Shown: positions 35,470 through 45,732, numbered from the stretch's first letter. The stretch: 64,000 bases of DNA from Agrypnia vestita (GCA_016648135.1 JADDOH010000135.1:62001-126000); one strand, 5' to 3'. A program made the numbers and translations. Notes: a model not told the origin generated them from the sequence alone.

Positions 35470-36610
35470 CCGACACAGTCGGCATGCCTATTTTGAAACA
35501 ATCTGAAGCATTTCCCGTAGCAAAAATTTTACTAGAAAGCACATTTTCGTCACCCACTCCCACCCACGCTAAGCCACCACCACCAAACTCGCATATTTTC
35601 GATGTGACACCAAGGGCTATCCACCACCATAACCATCGGTGGATGGTAGGGATTTGGAGGGAAGGGAAACATGGGTTTCTTTATATATATATGTGTAATT
35701 TACATAACGGAATTCAATGCATATGAAGGTCAAATTCACGGTAGTGACAGATTATAGGTGAAACGGAATAAAAAAAAAGTTCGCTGTGTAATCCATATTA
35801 AATATCTGCAAGATTTCCATTAAAAACGTTAATATTTTATTTAAATGAATAACAGATTATCTATTGTATAAATTTTTTTGAAATAAACAATGAATGTCAG
35901 GCAATTTAATGAATCATGAATTTAAATGTTGAGGAATTGAATTTAATGGGAAATGCTATTAAATATTATTGCGATAAAACTTTGAAGTTAAGTAATTTAT
36001 AAGATATTATAAGATTAATGAAAGTTTTTAATCTCTACATTCCAGATTTATACAGGCGCTCGATCCAAGAAATTAATTAATTATTTAAAGTAGAATGATA
36101 TTTAGAATTGTAAAATAATATGAATTAATCCACGTATTCGGAAACTGGTTTTTATAAATTTTATATCTTATAGTATCGTATAATTATTGTAAGTTAATTC
36201 AAACCTATAAAATTCCGATGTATTCCATTTCAATTTATAATAAAATGTTTTTATTCTTCAAAAAGAGCAAATAATTTTTAAACATGTTGATATTTTTCAA
36301 TACAAAAGTGTTCAAAAAAAGTTCATTTTTATTTACATTTAGTTACAATGTTTTTCAGTGAAGATTTAAAAAAAAAATTTTTTGAGTAAACATTCGCTAC
36401 ACGTACATTATATAAAAAGGGAGAGTTTAAAAAGAAGACAACGAGAAACACCAAAATAAAAAACATTTACGAAATTCTGAAAATGGCAAACGCTACCTAA
36501 AACTGGGAACTGTCAGTTGCAACAAAGAACATGATGATTATTTTAATAATACGAGAACACTATTATTAAAATATTAAAAGGAGACAATGCATACTGAATA
36601 GAAAAACGAT
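35470..36610. other. AT-rich DNA, one C-rich patch
   Basis: A CCACC-rich patch lies at 35550-35600 and CCACCACCATAACCATCGGTGG at 35621-35642 can fold on itself. The rest is AT-rich with no recognised feature. Confidence 0.45.
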
Positions 36611-36614
36611 ATTT

Positions 36615-36764
36615 GAGATAGTCTAGTGGTGAAGACCCTCTCCTAGTGATCTTGTGGCCTGCGATTCGAGCCTCATTTCAGAAGTTTACCAAGCTCACGT
36701 TATTCTCATAGCACAAGATTCAGTTTGAAAAAAGTTGGAATGTTGATACTTGTCACACGCATCT
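36615..36764 (+). mobile_element. tRNA-derived SINE, family A copy 3
   Basis: Head: GATAGTCTAGTGGTGAAGAC (A box) and GCGATTCGAGCCTCA (B box). Body: CTCATAGCACAAGATTCAG, then GTTGATACTTGTCACACGC. The A box here is the clearest of the family. It aligns with the copies at 9461, 12581 and 44080. Confidence 0.75.
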
Positions 36765-37279
36765 CTATAAAAAATATAACTTACATACATAGGTACCTCA
36801 TAATAACTGTTATGTAAGCTACCTACTGTCTAACTAAATACGCTACATGTGGATCCCATGATGATGAACATAATGTAAAACGTGACAAAAATGCGTTGCC
36901 ACCCTCCACGAACCTCCTATAATTTCTATTTCTATTTTCATAGTTCTATATTTAACGCGGTTTCGTGACAGGTTTTACACGGGGAGCCTCCAATAAAAGA
37001 TACCTATTCTATGTTAAAATACCGTCCTACGGCACTGAACATAGCTGACCCTATAGTAAAAGATAACAGAGAACGGGAATATCGCAGGTATTCCTACTAA
37101 TTTTAACAAAACCTTGCCATCCCGCATCGTATCAACTTGATTAACTAACTGTACTGTACGCGGCATATCAAAATGTGTGTACACGTTATAACGAATGACT
37201 ATTAAAACACAACCGACGCTCAAAGCAAATTAAATTTCCTGAGTAACGAGTGTGTTGAAAGGATAAGAAACACACGAAT

Positions 37280-37450
37280 ACACAAAATACTCGCTCGAAA
37301 CTTAATAAGCCGCCTCCGAGGGAATAAAGAACACGTGTTGCTCCCAGTATTAAATTATAACCGGTGCTCATTCTTAGTGTGTCACTTACTAAAATTGCTT
37401 TATTATATGGCACATGATGTCTCCCCTCGCCCTCCGCGGCTGACGAGCTC
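37280..37450. other. GC-elevated block with E-box
   Basis: GCCGCCTCCGAGGGAATAAA is followed by GAACACGTGTTG, a palindromic E-box. Open frames on the minus strand are unremarkable. Regulatory DNA is possible. Confidence 0.25.
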
Positions 37451-37871
37451 TAAGATTTAAATTAAATCTCTTTATTAAGCAAATGCCTACCTATTTCAGT
37501 ATATTTCTTTATGAAATATTTAAAATTTGTTCTGTTTTATAAATTTTTAAGTAAAACTTCTTACTGACACAAATATGTACATATAATTCTTACATGACTA
37601 TAGGTTTTTCACGAAGACGTCACGGAAAAAATTACGTCGTCCCAACCATCTTGCCATTAGAATATGCAATATTATCGAGAGATGGCATTATCGGTAAAAC
37701 ATGAAGTAAATACCTACTACTTTACCAGCAATTTATCGGTTATTATGGATATATTAAAAGGGCAAGCCAAGTGTGCCTCGTGACAGTAGAATATATTTGC
37801 TCTTTTCACATTAGATGAAAATGATTCCTAAGTATTTGGTATTCTTCTTACTATTCAATGATTTTTTAGGC

Positions 37872-38070
37872 ATGTTCTAGGGACACAATTACTGGATTTC
37901 GTTCACAGACGGATAATCATTAAGATAAATTACAGAAGTATCACAAAGACGAAACTATTTCATAAGGAAAACACGTATGGAAGTCTTTATAGGGTGGCTC
38001 ACAGGGCTTTTGACCTATATTAGCTGGCTTCAGTGATCGCTTTACACAATTCAATGTTTAACAATTCTAC
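37872..38070 (+). repeat. Interspersed repeat family F, single-arm copy
   Basis: TTCTAGGGACACAATTACTGG, CATTAAGATAAATTACAG, CACAAAGACGAAACTAT, GGAAGTCTTT and GTGATCGCTTTACACAATTC follow the same order as one arm of the palindrome at 38660-38970. This copy has no second arm, which suggests the single-arm form is the basic unit. Confidence 0.7.
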
Positions 38071-38189
38071 CGTAAAAACATATAAAAATTTTCAATGTTG
38101 TTTATCTGTCTTCTTTCAAATATTTAAAGGGACTATGCGATAGCTATTAGAAGTCGAAAGTTAGTAATTACCATGTCATAGTATATAAT

Positions 38190-38423
38190 CAGGAGCGTGC
38201 AGTGAGAACAAGAAGCATGACTTTTTCCTAAGTATATATTTAGAATATAAACCGTAATATGAGATATTTCTCGCAATATTCCTATCACAATAATTAACAT
38301 ATTATTTAAATTTTAATAGTTCATAATATTCTGCCAGATAAATATTTGATTTCGATTTCTTTTTTCTAAATATACCTACGTTTAAATCAAAGTCACGCTT
38401 CTTGTTCTCGATGCACGCCCCTG
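38190..38423. mobile_element. hAT-like MITE
   Basis: The left end CAGGAGCGTGCAGTGAGAAC and the right end GTTCTCGATGCACGCCCCTG are inverted repeats that continue as AAGAAGCATGACT / AGTCACGCTTCTT. The CAGGGGCG-type terminus is typical of hAT elements. Flanks TATATAAT and GTATACAT resemble a decayed 8-bp target duplication. It is 234 bp long with an AT-rich interior and no coding capacity. Confidence 0.75.
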
Positions 38424-38430
38424 GTATACA

Positions 38431-38476
38431 TAGATGTCGCCATACATAGAGGAAACATTACCAGCGGCGACATCTA
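38431..38476. repeat. Perfect 11-bp inverted repeat
   Basis: TAGATGTCGCC and GGCGACATCTA flank a 24-nt loop just outside the MITE right end. It could be a small hairpin or the ends of a very short element. Confidence 0.6.
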
Positions 38477-38659
38477 CGCATACTAAGTCCTATGGCCATC
38501 CTTATTTTTTGAAATTTTATAATATGTTCTAAACACAGTGCGGATATTATATTTATTTAATAATCGACTTATTTTATCTGTAGTTCCCTTTACGTACGGT
38601 AGGAATGCGGTAGCTAGTGGTTTTGCTTCTATTAATTTATTTTTATTATTATTATTTTT

Positions 38660-38970
38660 AATTAGTGTATATTATAGATATCTCACAGAGACGAAACTGT
38701 ATTAATTATGGGAAAGTAGGTATAGAAGTCATTTTGGGTGTAACAGGACTTATGACCTGTCTTTTGGTAAGCTTAAGTGATCACTTTACACAAGCATGGT
38801 ATATTCTATCATGGGTGGAAATGGCGAATGTTACAATTGTGTAAAGTGATCACTTAAGCCTACCAAAAGACAGGTCATAAGTCCTGTTACACCCAAAATG
38901 ACTTCTATACCTACTTTCCCATAATTAATACAGTTTCGTCTCTGTGAGATATCTATAATATACACTAATT
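38660..38970. repeat. Near-perfect palindrome, 134-bp arms
   Basis: Left arm 38660-38793 and right arm 38837-38970 are inverted copies with one difference seen by eye (AAGCTT versus AGGCTT on the same strand), around a 43-bp loop. The arms are family F sequence (GAGACGAAACTGTATTAATT, GGAAAGTAGGTATAGAAGTC, GTGATCACTTTACACAA). Other copies (9178, 20121, 37872) are much more diverged, so the arms were formed or homogenised recently. The structure could extrude as a cruciform. Confidence 0.95.
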
Positions 38971-39037
38971 GATTAATAATGTCTCTGTGACATAAATCCA
39001 GCACTGTTCTGAAAGATTTGAACAAACTCAAAATATT

Positions 39038-39178
39038 ATTTTTACTTGAATGTCTTTTAATTGCGTTATTTATCGTGGAATTCGAGAAACCGTTACACTG
39101 AAGCGCATTTTTAAGATGTTTCAATTCGTTTTTAATATTATCAGAGTCGGCTATCCTTATTGACCGCGTCCGGACCCA
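39038..39178 (-). pseudogene. Penelope-like reverse-transcriptase fragment
   Basis: The minus-strand frame contains RTRSIRIADSDNIKNELKHL followed by KNALQCNGFSNSTINNAIKR. This fits the Penelope-like RT thumb pattern in which an R..RI.D...L..EL.HL segment is followed by L..NGYS...I. The remainder of the frame upstream is terminal-repeat and (TA)n sequence and should not be read as protein. The adjacent hammerhead-like motif (39224) is in the opposite orientation, as when a Penelope-like element carries an inverted terminal segment at its 5' end. Confidence 0.65.
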
Positions 39179-39223
39179 AACGGTTGTATGCTTTTTGGAG
39201 AAGCAGCTCATCGACAAGGCGCC

Positions 39224-39292
39224 CTGAAGATGAACAGTGAGATCTGTTCGAAACGTCGGCAGACGACTGGTCCTGACGACCAGAATTTGACG
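39224..39292 (+). ncRNA. Hammerhead-like core followed by two hairpins
   Basis: CTGAAGA, then TGAACAGTGAGATCTGTTC (6-bp stem GAACAG/CTGTTC), then GAAA: a CUGANGA / stem II / GAAA core. Next CGTCGGCAGACG folds with a CGTC/GACG stem at the position of hammerhead stem III, and CTGGTCCTGACGACCAG folds with a CTGGTC/GACCAG stem. The base after the stem III-like hairpin is A where the U of the U-H cleavage site is expected, so cleavage competence is uncertain. It lies beside a Penelope-like RT relic. Confidence 0.65.
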
Positions 39293-39349
39293 CGGGTTAC
39301 CCCCAAAGTAGTTAGAACTAACACATATTGTACCCGTGAAAGCCTTCGA

Positions 39350-39352
<3 letters not shown>

Positions 39353-39394
<42 letters not shown>

Positions 39395-39428
39395 TATATA
39401 TAATATATATATATTTAATATATATATA
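39353..39428. repeat. (TA)n microsatellite
   Basis: Long alternating TA run with a few interruptions. It separates the hammerhead-bearing segment from the GC-rich block at 39490. The isoleucine-tyrosine repeats in translations of this region come from it. Confidence 0.95.
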
Positions 39429-39489
39429 AAATTAATCATTATTCGATCAATATTTTTTCTCAAATTTTGTTTTATTTCATAATAAATAA

Positions 39490-39750
39490 GTAGTTGGTGT
39501 CAACCGCACCTAAGCTGCAGCCTTGAGTCGCCTGTCGACATCAGCTCGCCAGGTGACCGGGAGAACAGCAGTCCTGCGGTCGGGCGGTTGGAAGTGGGTT
39601 TCGGTGCGAGGAGATTTCGCAATCTGGTAACGGAGCCAAGACCGCGACACAGAGGCGGGCAGACCGCAAGGAATTAGCGCAGGTCACAGATTATCAGGCG
39701 TCGAGTTGCGGAGTCAATGGTCTCGGTGTCCGGCTACGAGGAATTGTAGC
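39490..39750. other. GC-rich block, unclassified
   Basis: About 260 bp clearly richer in G+C than anything nearby, non-repetitive, with stops in the frames I checked (for example GGTCGGGCGGTTGGAAGTGG but no protein motif). Its position next to Penelope-like terminal sequence suggests it belongs to that element's long terminal segment; a captured foreign fragment is an alternative. Confidence 0.35.
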
Positions 39751-40120
39751 AGAGTGCTGTCATATAAAAAGTAAATGAAAAAATATTATGCATTTATTGT
39801 TGAATCTATGGTAAGTAAATAAATTATCTACTAAAATGTAAGACACCAGTATTGTTGATGGTATAAATTAATGGAATATAACTATGTTTTTTCTACTTGA
39901 GTTTATTTCAACATTATATATTGTTTTACTTGAGATTCTAGAGTAACAAAACTTTTCATCAACAGGTGAAGTATTAAACTACAATAAAATATAGAAAAAC
40001 AAGGCATCGGTGGAAACACAAACAAATGATTTTTTTTTTTAATTGGTTGAGTGTAGATTGACATTTAAAAAAAATATTATTTGTTTTAATCTACTTATAT
40101 TTATTAATTACACCTACATG

Positions 40121-40147
40121 TTTCGGAAAAACCTTTCAATCGTCAAG
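40121..40147 (-). ncRNA. Hammerhead-like core in the inverted terminus
   Basis: On the minus strand CTTGACGA (a one-base insertion relative to CTGACGA) precedes TTGAAAGGTTTTTCC and GAAACATGTAGG. Stem II can form from GAAAGG/TTTTTC. The damaged first box makes activity unlikely. Confidence 0.5.
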
Positions 40148-40167
40148 AAAGGTTTTTCTGAATTTGA

Positions 40168-40410
40168 AATCATTTATTAGAAAATGATCACAGTTTTGAT
40201 AAAGATCTAGGACTTTCTATTTTACACATAAATAATTTTTGTCAGAAATTGAATAATTTAGAATCATTAGAAATTAGTAAAGCATGTAAACAAAATATTA
40301 TTAATAATTGTAATCAATTAAATGTAACTACTAGTCCTATTCTAACAAATTTTCCAATAATTTTGTGTAATCAAAAACGTCAGCAATATTATTTAAAAAT
40401 AATTTTTTAA
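40168..40410 (+). pseudogene. Penelope-like GIY-YIG domain C-terminal relic
   Basis: An 80-codon open frame starting just after a TGA reads NHLLENDHSFDKDLGLSILH, then NNFCQKLNNLESLEISKACK, then NVTTSPILTNF near the end. The H-LL-NxHSF and LN-LExLEIxK patterns, followed by a short SPxL tail, fit the last part of the GIY-YIG endonuclease domain of Penelope-like elements. Only the C-terminal part of the protein is left, and no initiating ATG exists in frame. It is flanked on both sides by hammerhead-bearing terminal sequence. Confidence 0.6.
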
Positions 40411-40474
40411 ATAATTTAGAAAACCAAAACAAGAGACATCGTTCATTTTGATATTTTGACACATATAAAACACC

Positions 40475-40500
40475 CTGAAGATGGAAAGGTTTTTCCAAAA
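40475..40500 (+). ncRNA. Hammerhead-like core, GAAA box decayed
   Basis: CTGAAGA, then TGGAAAGGTTTTTCCA, then AAA. Stem II GGAAA/TTTCC pairs well; the G of the GAAA box has become A. The following ACATGTAGGTGTA is identical to the tail of the copy at 53289. Confidence 0.6.
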
Positions 40501-40934
40501 CATGTAGGTGTATTTAATAAATATAAGTAGATTCAAAGAATTTTTTTTTTTTAAGTAATAATTATTTAAGTACTGATTAAAGGAGCCGGAGTTACTGGTG
40601 TAAAGTGGATGGATGGAAGGGTGGATGTAACAGGAATATTGAGAGAAGAGGAGCAGAGTTGGTGAATGTGATATTGTTAAACAAATTAATTGCCGAGTTA
40701 AAATTAAGAGGTTTAATGCTTAATTAACAATTGCTTTAATAATCAGCATGAGTAATATCCACAGTGTTGAAGCCAATTCCATCAGTATATTTCATATTTT
40801 GCAGTTACACTAAATTGACGAAAAGCAGTCGATATAATTTAGATGAAATCTCAGGGCTGTGTGCAAAGTAAATAAAAATATCAATTTTTCGAAGGAAACA
40901 AACACTTGGTGGTGAAACATTATAATTTATATAA

Positions 40935-41095
40935 ATAAAACTAACTTAGTTAAATACGACTTATATTTATTTTCAAATCCAACCGTGTTTAAAAATTTCA
41001 GTTAAAATTCTCCCTGAAGAACCTACGGTCGTAGCGAAACCCGGTTGGATTTGAAAATAAATATAAGTGGTGTTTAACTAAGTTAGTTTTACATA
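40935..41095 (+). mobile_element. Penelope-like terminal fragment, self-inverted
   Basis: Left arm (about 40942-40985) and right arm (41041-41090) are inverted copies: AAACTAACTTAGTTAAA, CTTATATTTATTTTCAAATC and CAACCG against their complements. The loop holds a hammerhead-like core (41014-41039). The arrangement repeats that at 40090-40545 in miniature: an inverted and a forward copy of the tail around the ribozyme-like motif. Confidence 0.7.
41014..41039 (+). ncRNA. Hammerhead-like ribozyme core
   Basis: CTGAAGA, ACCTACGGTCGTAGC, GAAA. Stem II is CTACG/CGTAG with a two-base apex, so both boxes and the stem are intact. The following CCCGGTTGG offers no obvious stem III with a UH site. Confidence 0.65.
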
Positions 41096-41099
41096 TATA

Positions 41100-42280
41100 A
41101 AAAATATAAATTTTAAATTTTCTTTTTAAATATTTTAATTTACCGACTTTTTACTATAGACTTATGAGGAGGTGATATTATATACCTTGCACAAAATAAA
41201 TCATACTGCAACTTTGTCTACAATCTTCGATAGAAGAAGAAATGTCCATATTTAAGAAAAGGAAGATATATTCTTATTTATTAATACAAACTCGAGTATG
41301 GTCTCATGAATAAGATAAATACAATAAATCGATTGTAGAATATATATATATGAATAACCTCCGGGACATTACAAATGTAATGAACCTGCACAAATAATAA
41401 CATAAAAAAATATTTAAACTTATACAAATGACGTGACTTAGAGGTTGCCCTTTTTAATTATGCTGGGACCGAATAATTTAGGGTAACTTGAAGCTTTTTG
41501 TATTTATTAGTAACGAACGTGAGGCCTCGCTGTTTTGCAAACACGGGTTTCAGCCCTGCTCTGTATTTAAATTTCAAAAAATTTCCAGAAAAATTATTAG
41601 AAAAAATATTCAAAATAATCACTGAAAGAAGTATAAATCTTGCTTGAATTGTTTGAATGGTTCTAAAAAGTTCAATCAAATATAAATATGTTTAACAGGG
41701 CATATAAAGTACTTCGAATATTCATTTGAAAACCATTTTAGTTATTTTAAAAACATGAAAGTAGATTACTTTGTCGGATATATTTCTTTGAAGTAAGAAT
41801 TTCGCAAAATGTTTAAACATGAATATCTCAAAGTAAGCTTTCGTTATTAACAATTTTTCTAGCAACCCCTCTTTATGTTAAGTTATTACATACGTTTACT
41901 AAAAAATAATAAATTTATCTCTAATACTTTAAGAGAGTGCAGAAATGAAATTTTGAAATTGAGATACAGGTACCTATATATAATACTCAGCAGTTGTGTA
42001 GGATTTTTCTTTGACCTTGGAAAAAAAAACTGCAATTTAATAAGTACTCCCGGGCAACAAATTATTTAGACAAACTTAAAAGCAAAATAATACGTTATAT
42101 TAAAGTGAAGTGTCAATTTCATTTGCAAAAAACTTTATTGCCATTTTCATCAAGGTGACACAATAAATAAATCAAGATCAATTGGAAGTCCGCGTAGTAG
42201 CAAAACCACAAAATGACAGCTTCTGAAAGACGTATGGTAATCAAAAGAAAATTTGGTATTCGATGAAATGTTTTAGGTGT
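41100..42280. other. AT-rich DNA, nothing recognised
   Basis: No gene or classified repeat. Short frames on both strands show no motif. Confidence 0.5.
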
Positions 42281-42284
42281 TAAT

Positions 42285-42735
42285 GTAAATTATTAAAAAA
42301 ATATCAAAATTATGAAACCAGGTAGCTAGCTAAAAATTATATTTTAATTTGATGCTTCTATTTTTATATATGTGATTAACCGCAACGGTGTATGATAAAA
42401 TAAATCAATTACATTCTAACGGGTAGACGTAATGTAATGTAAATTAATCAAAAATATTAAACTTATGAAACCAGGTAGCTAGCTAAAAATTATATTTTTA
42501 TTTCATGCTTCTATTTTTACATATTTGATTACCCGCAAAGGTGTATGACAAAATAAATCAATTAGATTCTAACAGGTAGACGTAATGTAATGTAAATTAA
42601 TTAAACTTATGAAACCAGGTAGCTAGCTAATAATTATATATTTTTTTATGCTTCTATTTTTACATATTTGATTACCCGCAAAGGTGTATGATAAAATAAA
42701 AAATAAATAATATTCTAAGAGGTAGATGTAATGTT
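42285..42735. repeat. Tandem repeat of about 150 bp, three copies
   Basis: GAAACCAGGTAGCTAGCTAA occurs at 42314, 42467 and 42611 (spacing 153 and 144). Each unit continues with TTCTATTTTTA, GATTA(A/C)CCGCAA and GGTAGACGTAATG. Copies two and three are closer to each other than to copy one. The unit contains the palindrome TAGCTAGCTA. It has no relation to the other tandem repeats in the window. Confidence 0.9.
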
Positions 42736-42739
42736 TAAA

Positions 42740-43950
42740 AAAAGCAAACCCAGCTTTATTCTCAGTAAATGTTAAAAAAAATCTTCCGAATATTCAACCG
42801 AAAGCAATTTAGCTTATGTTTAGAACTTTGTTTTAAAAGAAAATTACTATTAGTGCTTTTGAAACAACTCGTTAAACTACCTTGGTTGATTAAGGATCTT
42901 TACCTTCTCAAGTTAATAAGTCAGGTCAAGTTTATAAATAAATAAATATTTTGAGTGATACGGCAAATTGATCATTATTAATTATATACTTAATTATCTA
43001 CTTAATATGCTAACAAAACCATTTTTTTAATTTTTGAACGAGTGTATCAAAGAAGTAATATTAAAAATATATTTATAAAAAAAATTTACCTTATTTTAAC
43101 ATGTTACAATCATACAAAAATCTACGAATTTCTTAAATAAATCTAATTTTGCTGATTACCCAGGAATATTATATGGAATATCATGTTACCAAAAGGTTTA
43201 ATCAGTATTCCAATAAATTCAGTTAATTTATATTTAATTAGCTCGATACATGTCAGTGCTGTCAGTTATAGGCATATATTGATTTGGTGATGAAAGGTAG
43301 AACCCTTTTTTATTAAGGCAACAACAAAGAATCTAGCAATCTTCTTTGCAAGACTTTTAATATCATCATGATGGCATTTGGGACCCGTGTTCAATAATGA
43401 TGCTGTTGGCAGTTGGCATTTATACTTTTATTTTGGTATTGGTATTGGTAAAGTATTTTCGTTAAAACAAAATACCGTGGTTTGAAGGCATGAATTCTGT
43501 CATTTCTACCGTACGTTTGTGAATTTTATTTATTAATCATATTTTTAATAACACACTAACAGAATAAGAATAAAAAAAATCCGAAAAATTCAATATCATG
43601 AACATTTGATGAGGCATCCAGAGAAGTACAAGATTTTGCACCTCATAATGCAGGCATAGTTGGAAGTCGAAGCTCTGGAAGAAGGAGAACATCACTGCAT
43701 GGAAAAACTTAAGACAGTTGTTTGGCCAGTCTACTGTAGAGCTGTTCCAGACTGCTAACATCCGTTGCACGGATATGTCCGTAATGGCTTTGTTTCCCAG
43801 CACCTTGTGTTTGGCCAGCAAAACTTATTGAGTACACTTATTGTGAACACAAGGAGAAAAAATATAAGATTGCGTATAGTACAAGTTTATCAGTGTATTA
43901 GTGGCTATCTTTGCCGTGGTTGATTGACGGCGCGGATCAGTACTTCACTT
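42740..43950. other. AT-rich DNA, one denser block
   Basis: A moderately GC-rich block at 43600-43830 is open on the minus strand for about 90 codons (it includes NKAITDISVQRMLAVWNSST) with no domain I recognise. The rest is AT-rich. Confidence 0.35.
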
Positions 43951-43951
43951 G

Positions 43952-43956
<5 letters not shown>

Positions 43957-43986
<30 letters not shown>
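43957..43986. repeat. (TA)n microsatellite
   Basis: About 14 TA units following TGATATGTG. Confidence 0.9.
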
Positions 43987-43989
<3 letters not shown>

Positions 43990-44079
43990 TGATTTTGACT
44001 TAAATTTTGTTTATAATACAGTTGTGAACATATAGAAACGCCAAGTGATCATCACCCTATTAAATACTAAGTTCACTCA

Positions 44080-44225
44080 ATTTTCAAAAGCTGATGCGCT
44101 TGTGCGATTCAAGTAGGACTAACTTGTATTGCCGTTGGGGGATTCGAATCCAACCTTTGTTGTCAAAGACAGGTATCCACCTCCCATTAGACTTGTGGAC
44201 TTCTAAGATACTCCCGGGAAAGCGT
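44080..44225 (-). mobile_element. tRNA-derived SINE, family A copy 4
   Basis: On the minus strand ACAAGTCTAATGGGAGGTGG (A box) and GGTTGGATTCGAATCCCCC (B box, T-arm) precede the family body AAGTTAGTCCTACTTG and GCACAAGCGCATCAGC. The tRNA-like head has about normal box spacing. Confidence 0.75.
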
Positions 44226-44719
44226 ATTAGGCAGGCATCCACGTGTGTTTTGTTGTTTTGAGAACCTCTGTGTTCGAAGTTTGAACTCAACAAAGACGTT
44301 ACTTTTTTAAGACACATGTGTGTTCATTTTGCATGAGGCAGCTTTTACAAATAGATAAAATAATCAAATTTGTAGAAGTCAGAGAAAAATAATACATTAC
44401 CCTATTAGGGTGTTTATTGGTTTAACACCTGTCAAAGAGACATTCTGTTTTTATTGAAACTTAAGTAGTGAAAAAAATATAAAATATTATTAAACTCAGG
44501 TAGAGGTAACAAGGTTAATATTTCGTCATGAATAATCTCTACAATCTAAACGCCAAATCAACAGAATAATATAACAATGCTGATATATTGAAGTATTTTG
44601 TGTAAAATATAAATTTTTCCAGTAAAATTTTACAGACAAAAGCATTATAATTTTTTTTTACAAATGAATATAAATGTTCAAATTTATGTAAGCATTAGTA
44701 TATAAATCAGAATAATAAT

Positions 44720-45120
44720 GGGAACCGAAAAGAATCGGTAGGCAATTCCGCAGCATACCTCAGCATCCATCTCGCGAACGTCCGGAACGTCAGTCTCATC
44801 TTAAATAGATCGAAAATGTTGAGACAAAAGAAAACCTTGACGCCATCTTGAGAAAGAAAAATGATTTCCATTCATTAAAAAAACAGATAAAGTTGTTTTC
44901 AAGTTTCGGGGGGACAAATAATCCATCATAGCCGCTCGTTTTTCTTCAAAAAGTCATTTGCGTGGATGGATGTGTATTTTTCTCACCAGGCATTCAAATG
45001 AAGTGTACCAAATTTATCAGTGGCATTAATCAAGGGAGACAGTCTGATATCTGTATTATTTATTAGCGGGGATCTCTCCCACGGGGCCGCGTGCTAATTC
45101 ACGGTTTTTCTATGTTAGCT
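44720..45120. other. GC-elevated block, possible conserved noncoding DNA
   Basis: Includes CCTCAGCATCCATCTCGCGA, TATTAGCGGGGATCTCTCCC and ACGGGGCCGCGTGCTAATTC. There is no coding signal. Confidence 0.25.
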
Positions 45121-45732
45121 TCATTAATACAACCCTTTTTTAAATTAATTAATTCAATTAATGTATAAAATGGAATTATATAAAATTAGTATTTTCAGTC
45201 ATTACAATTAAAAGTTATAAAATAAAAAAGAGTTTTCCCGAGGCCGGTTGGTTGTTGTCACGTGTTTAAAAAAATTTGAATAAATCTTTTAAATAAAATA
45301 AAAATATATATTCAACTTAAAGCTGTAAATTTTCACATCGACCGCATCGGTACATAAAAGTAAAACTGAAAGAACTTATCATTATTTTATAATTTTTTTC
45401 AAAAAGGCTAACGGCGTCCTCTTTGAAGATTAAAACAAAGGACAAGGATCTCAGTTGTCTCTGCACTGTAAACCTGGACACACTGATGTTTGCTAAAGCT
45501 TCAAGTATGTTATGTTTCATTCTCCGCGAATGTAAATATTTCAAAACAAATAAGCACAATGAAGATCCTGCACTTTTCTTTTGTTCGAAGTATCCAAGAA
45601 TACCTATCTATTCACCTCTGGGTTAGAAATCTAGGTACCAAATATATAAAATAGGGTTGAAAGCCTAAAAAGAAGATTTTTAAAATGTCTTGAATCAACT
45701 GCCGCCTTCTAAACATCGTACTATTAGAGTAA

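Larger units (their letters stand above)
40090..40545 (+). mobile_element. Truncated Penelope-like element with inverted 5' terminus
   Basis: Order on the plus strand: an inverted terminal piece (40090-40160, containing CACCTACATGTTTCGGAAAA), a coding relic (40168-40410), then a forward terminal piece (40420-40545) with CTGAAGATGGAAAGGTTTTTCC and ACATGTAGGTGTA. The two pieces share ATAAATATAAGTAGATT. 5' truncation with an inverted copy of the terminal repeat is an established feature of Penelope-like insertions. A third copy of the terminal piece is at 53240-53370. Confidence 0.7.

Noticed and set aside
38831..39463. A 210-codon minus-strand frame as a single protein gene
   Set aside because: Its first 40 codons are the (TA)n microsatellite, the next part is hammerhead-bearing terminal repeat, and the last part is one arm of a palindrome. 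Only about residues 96-142 resemble Penelope-like RT.
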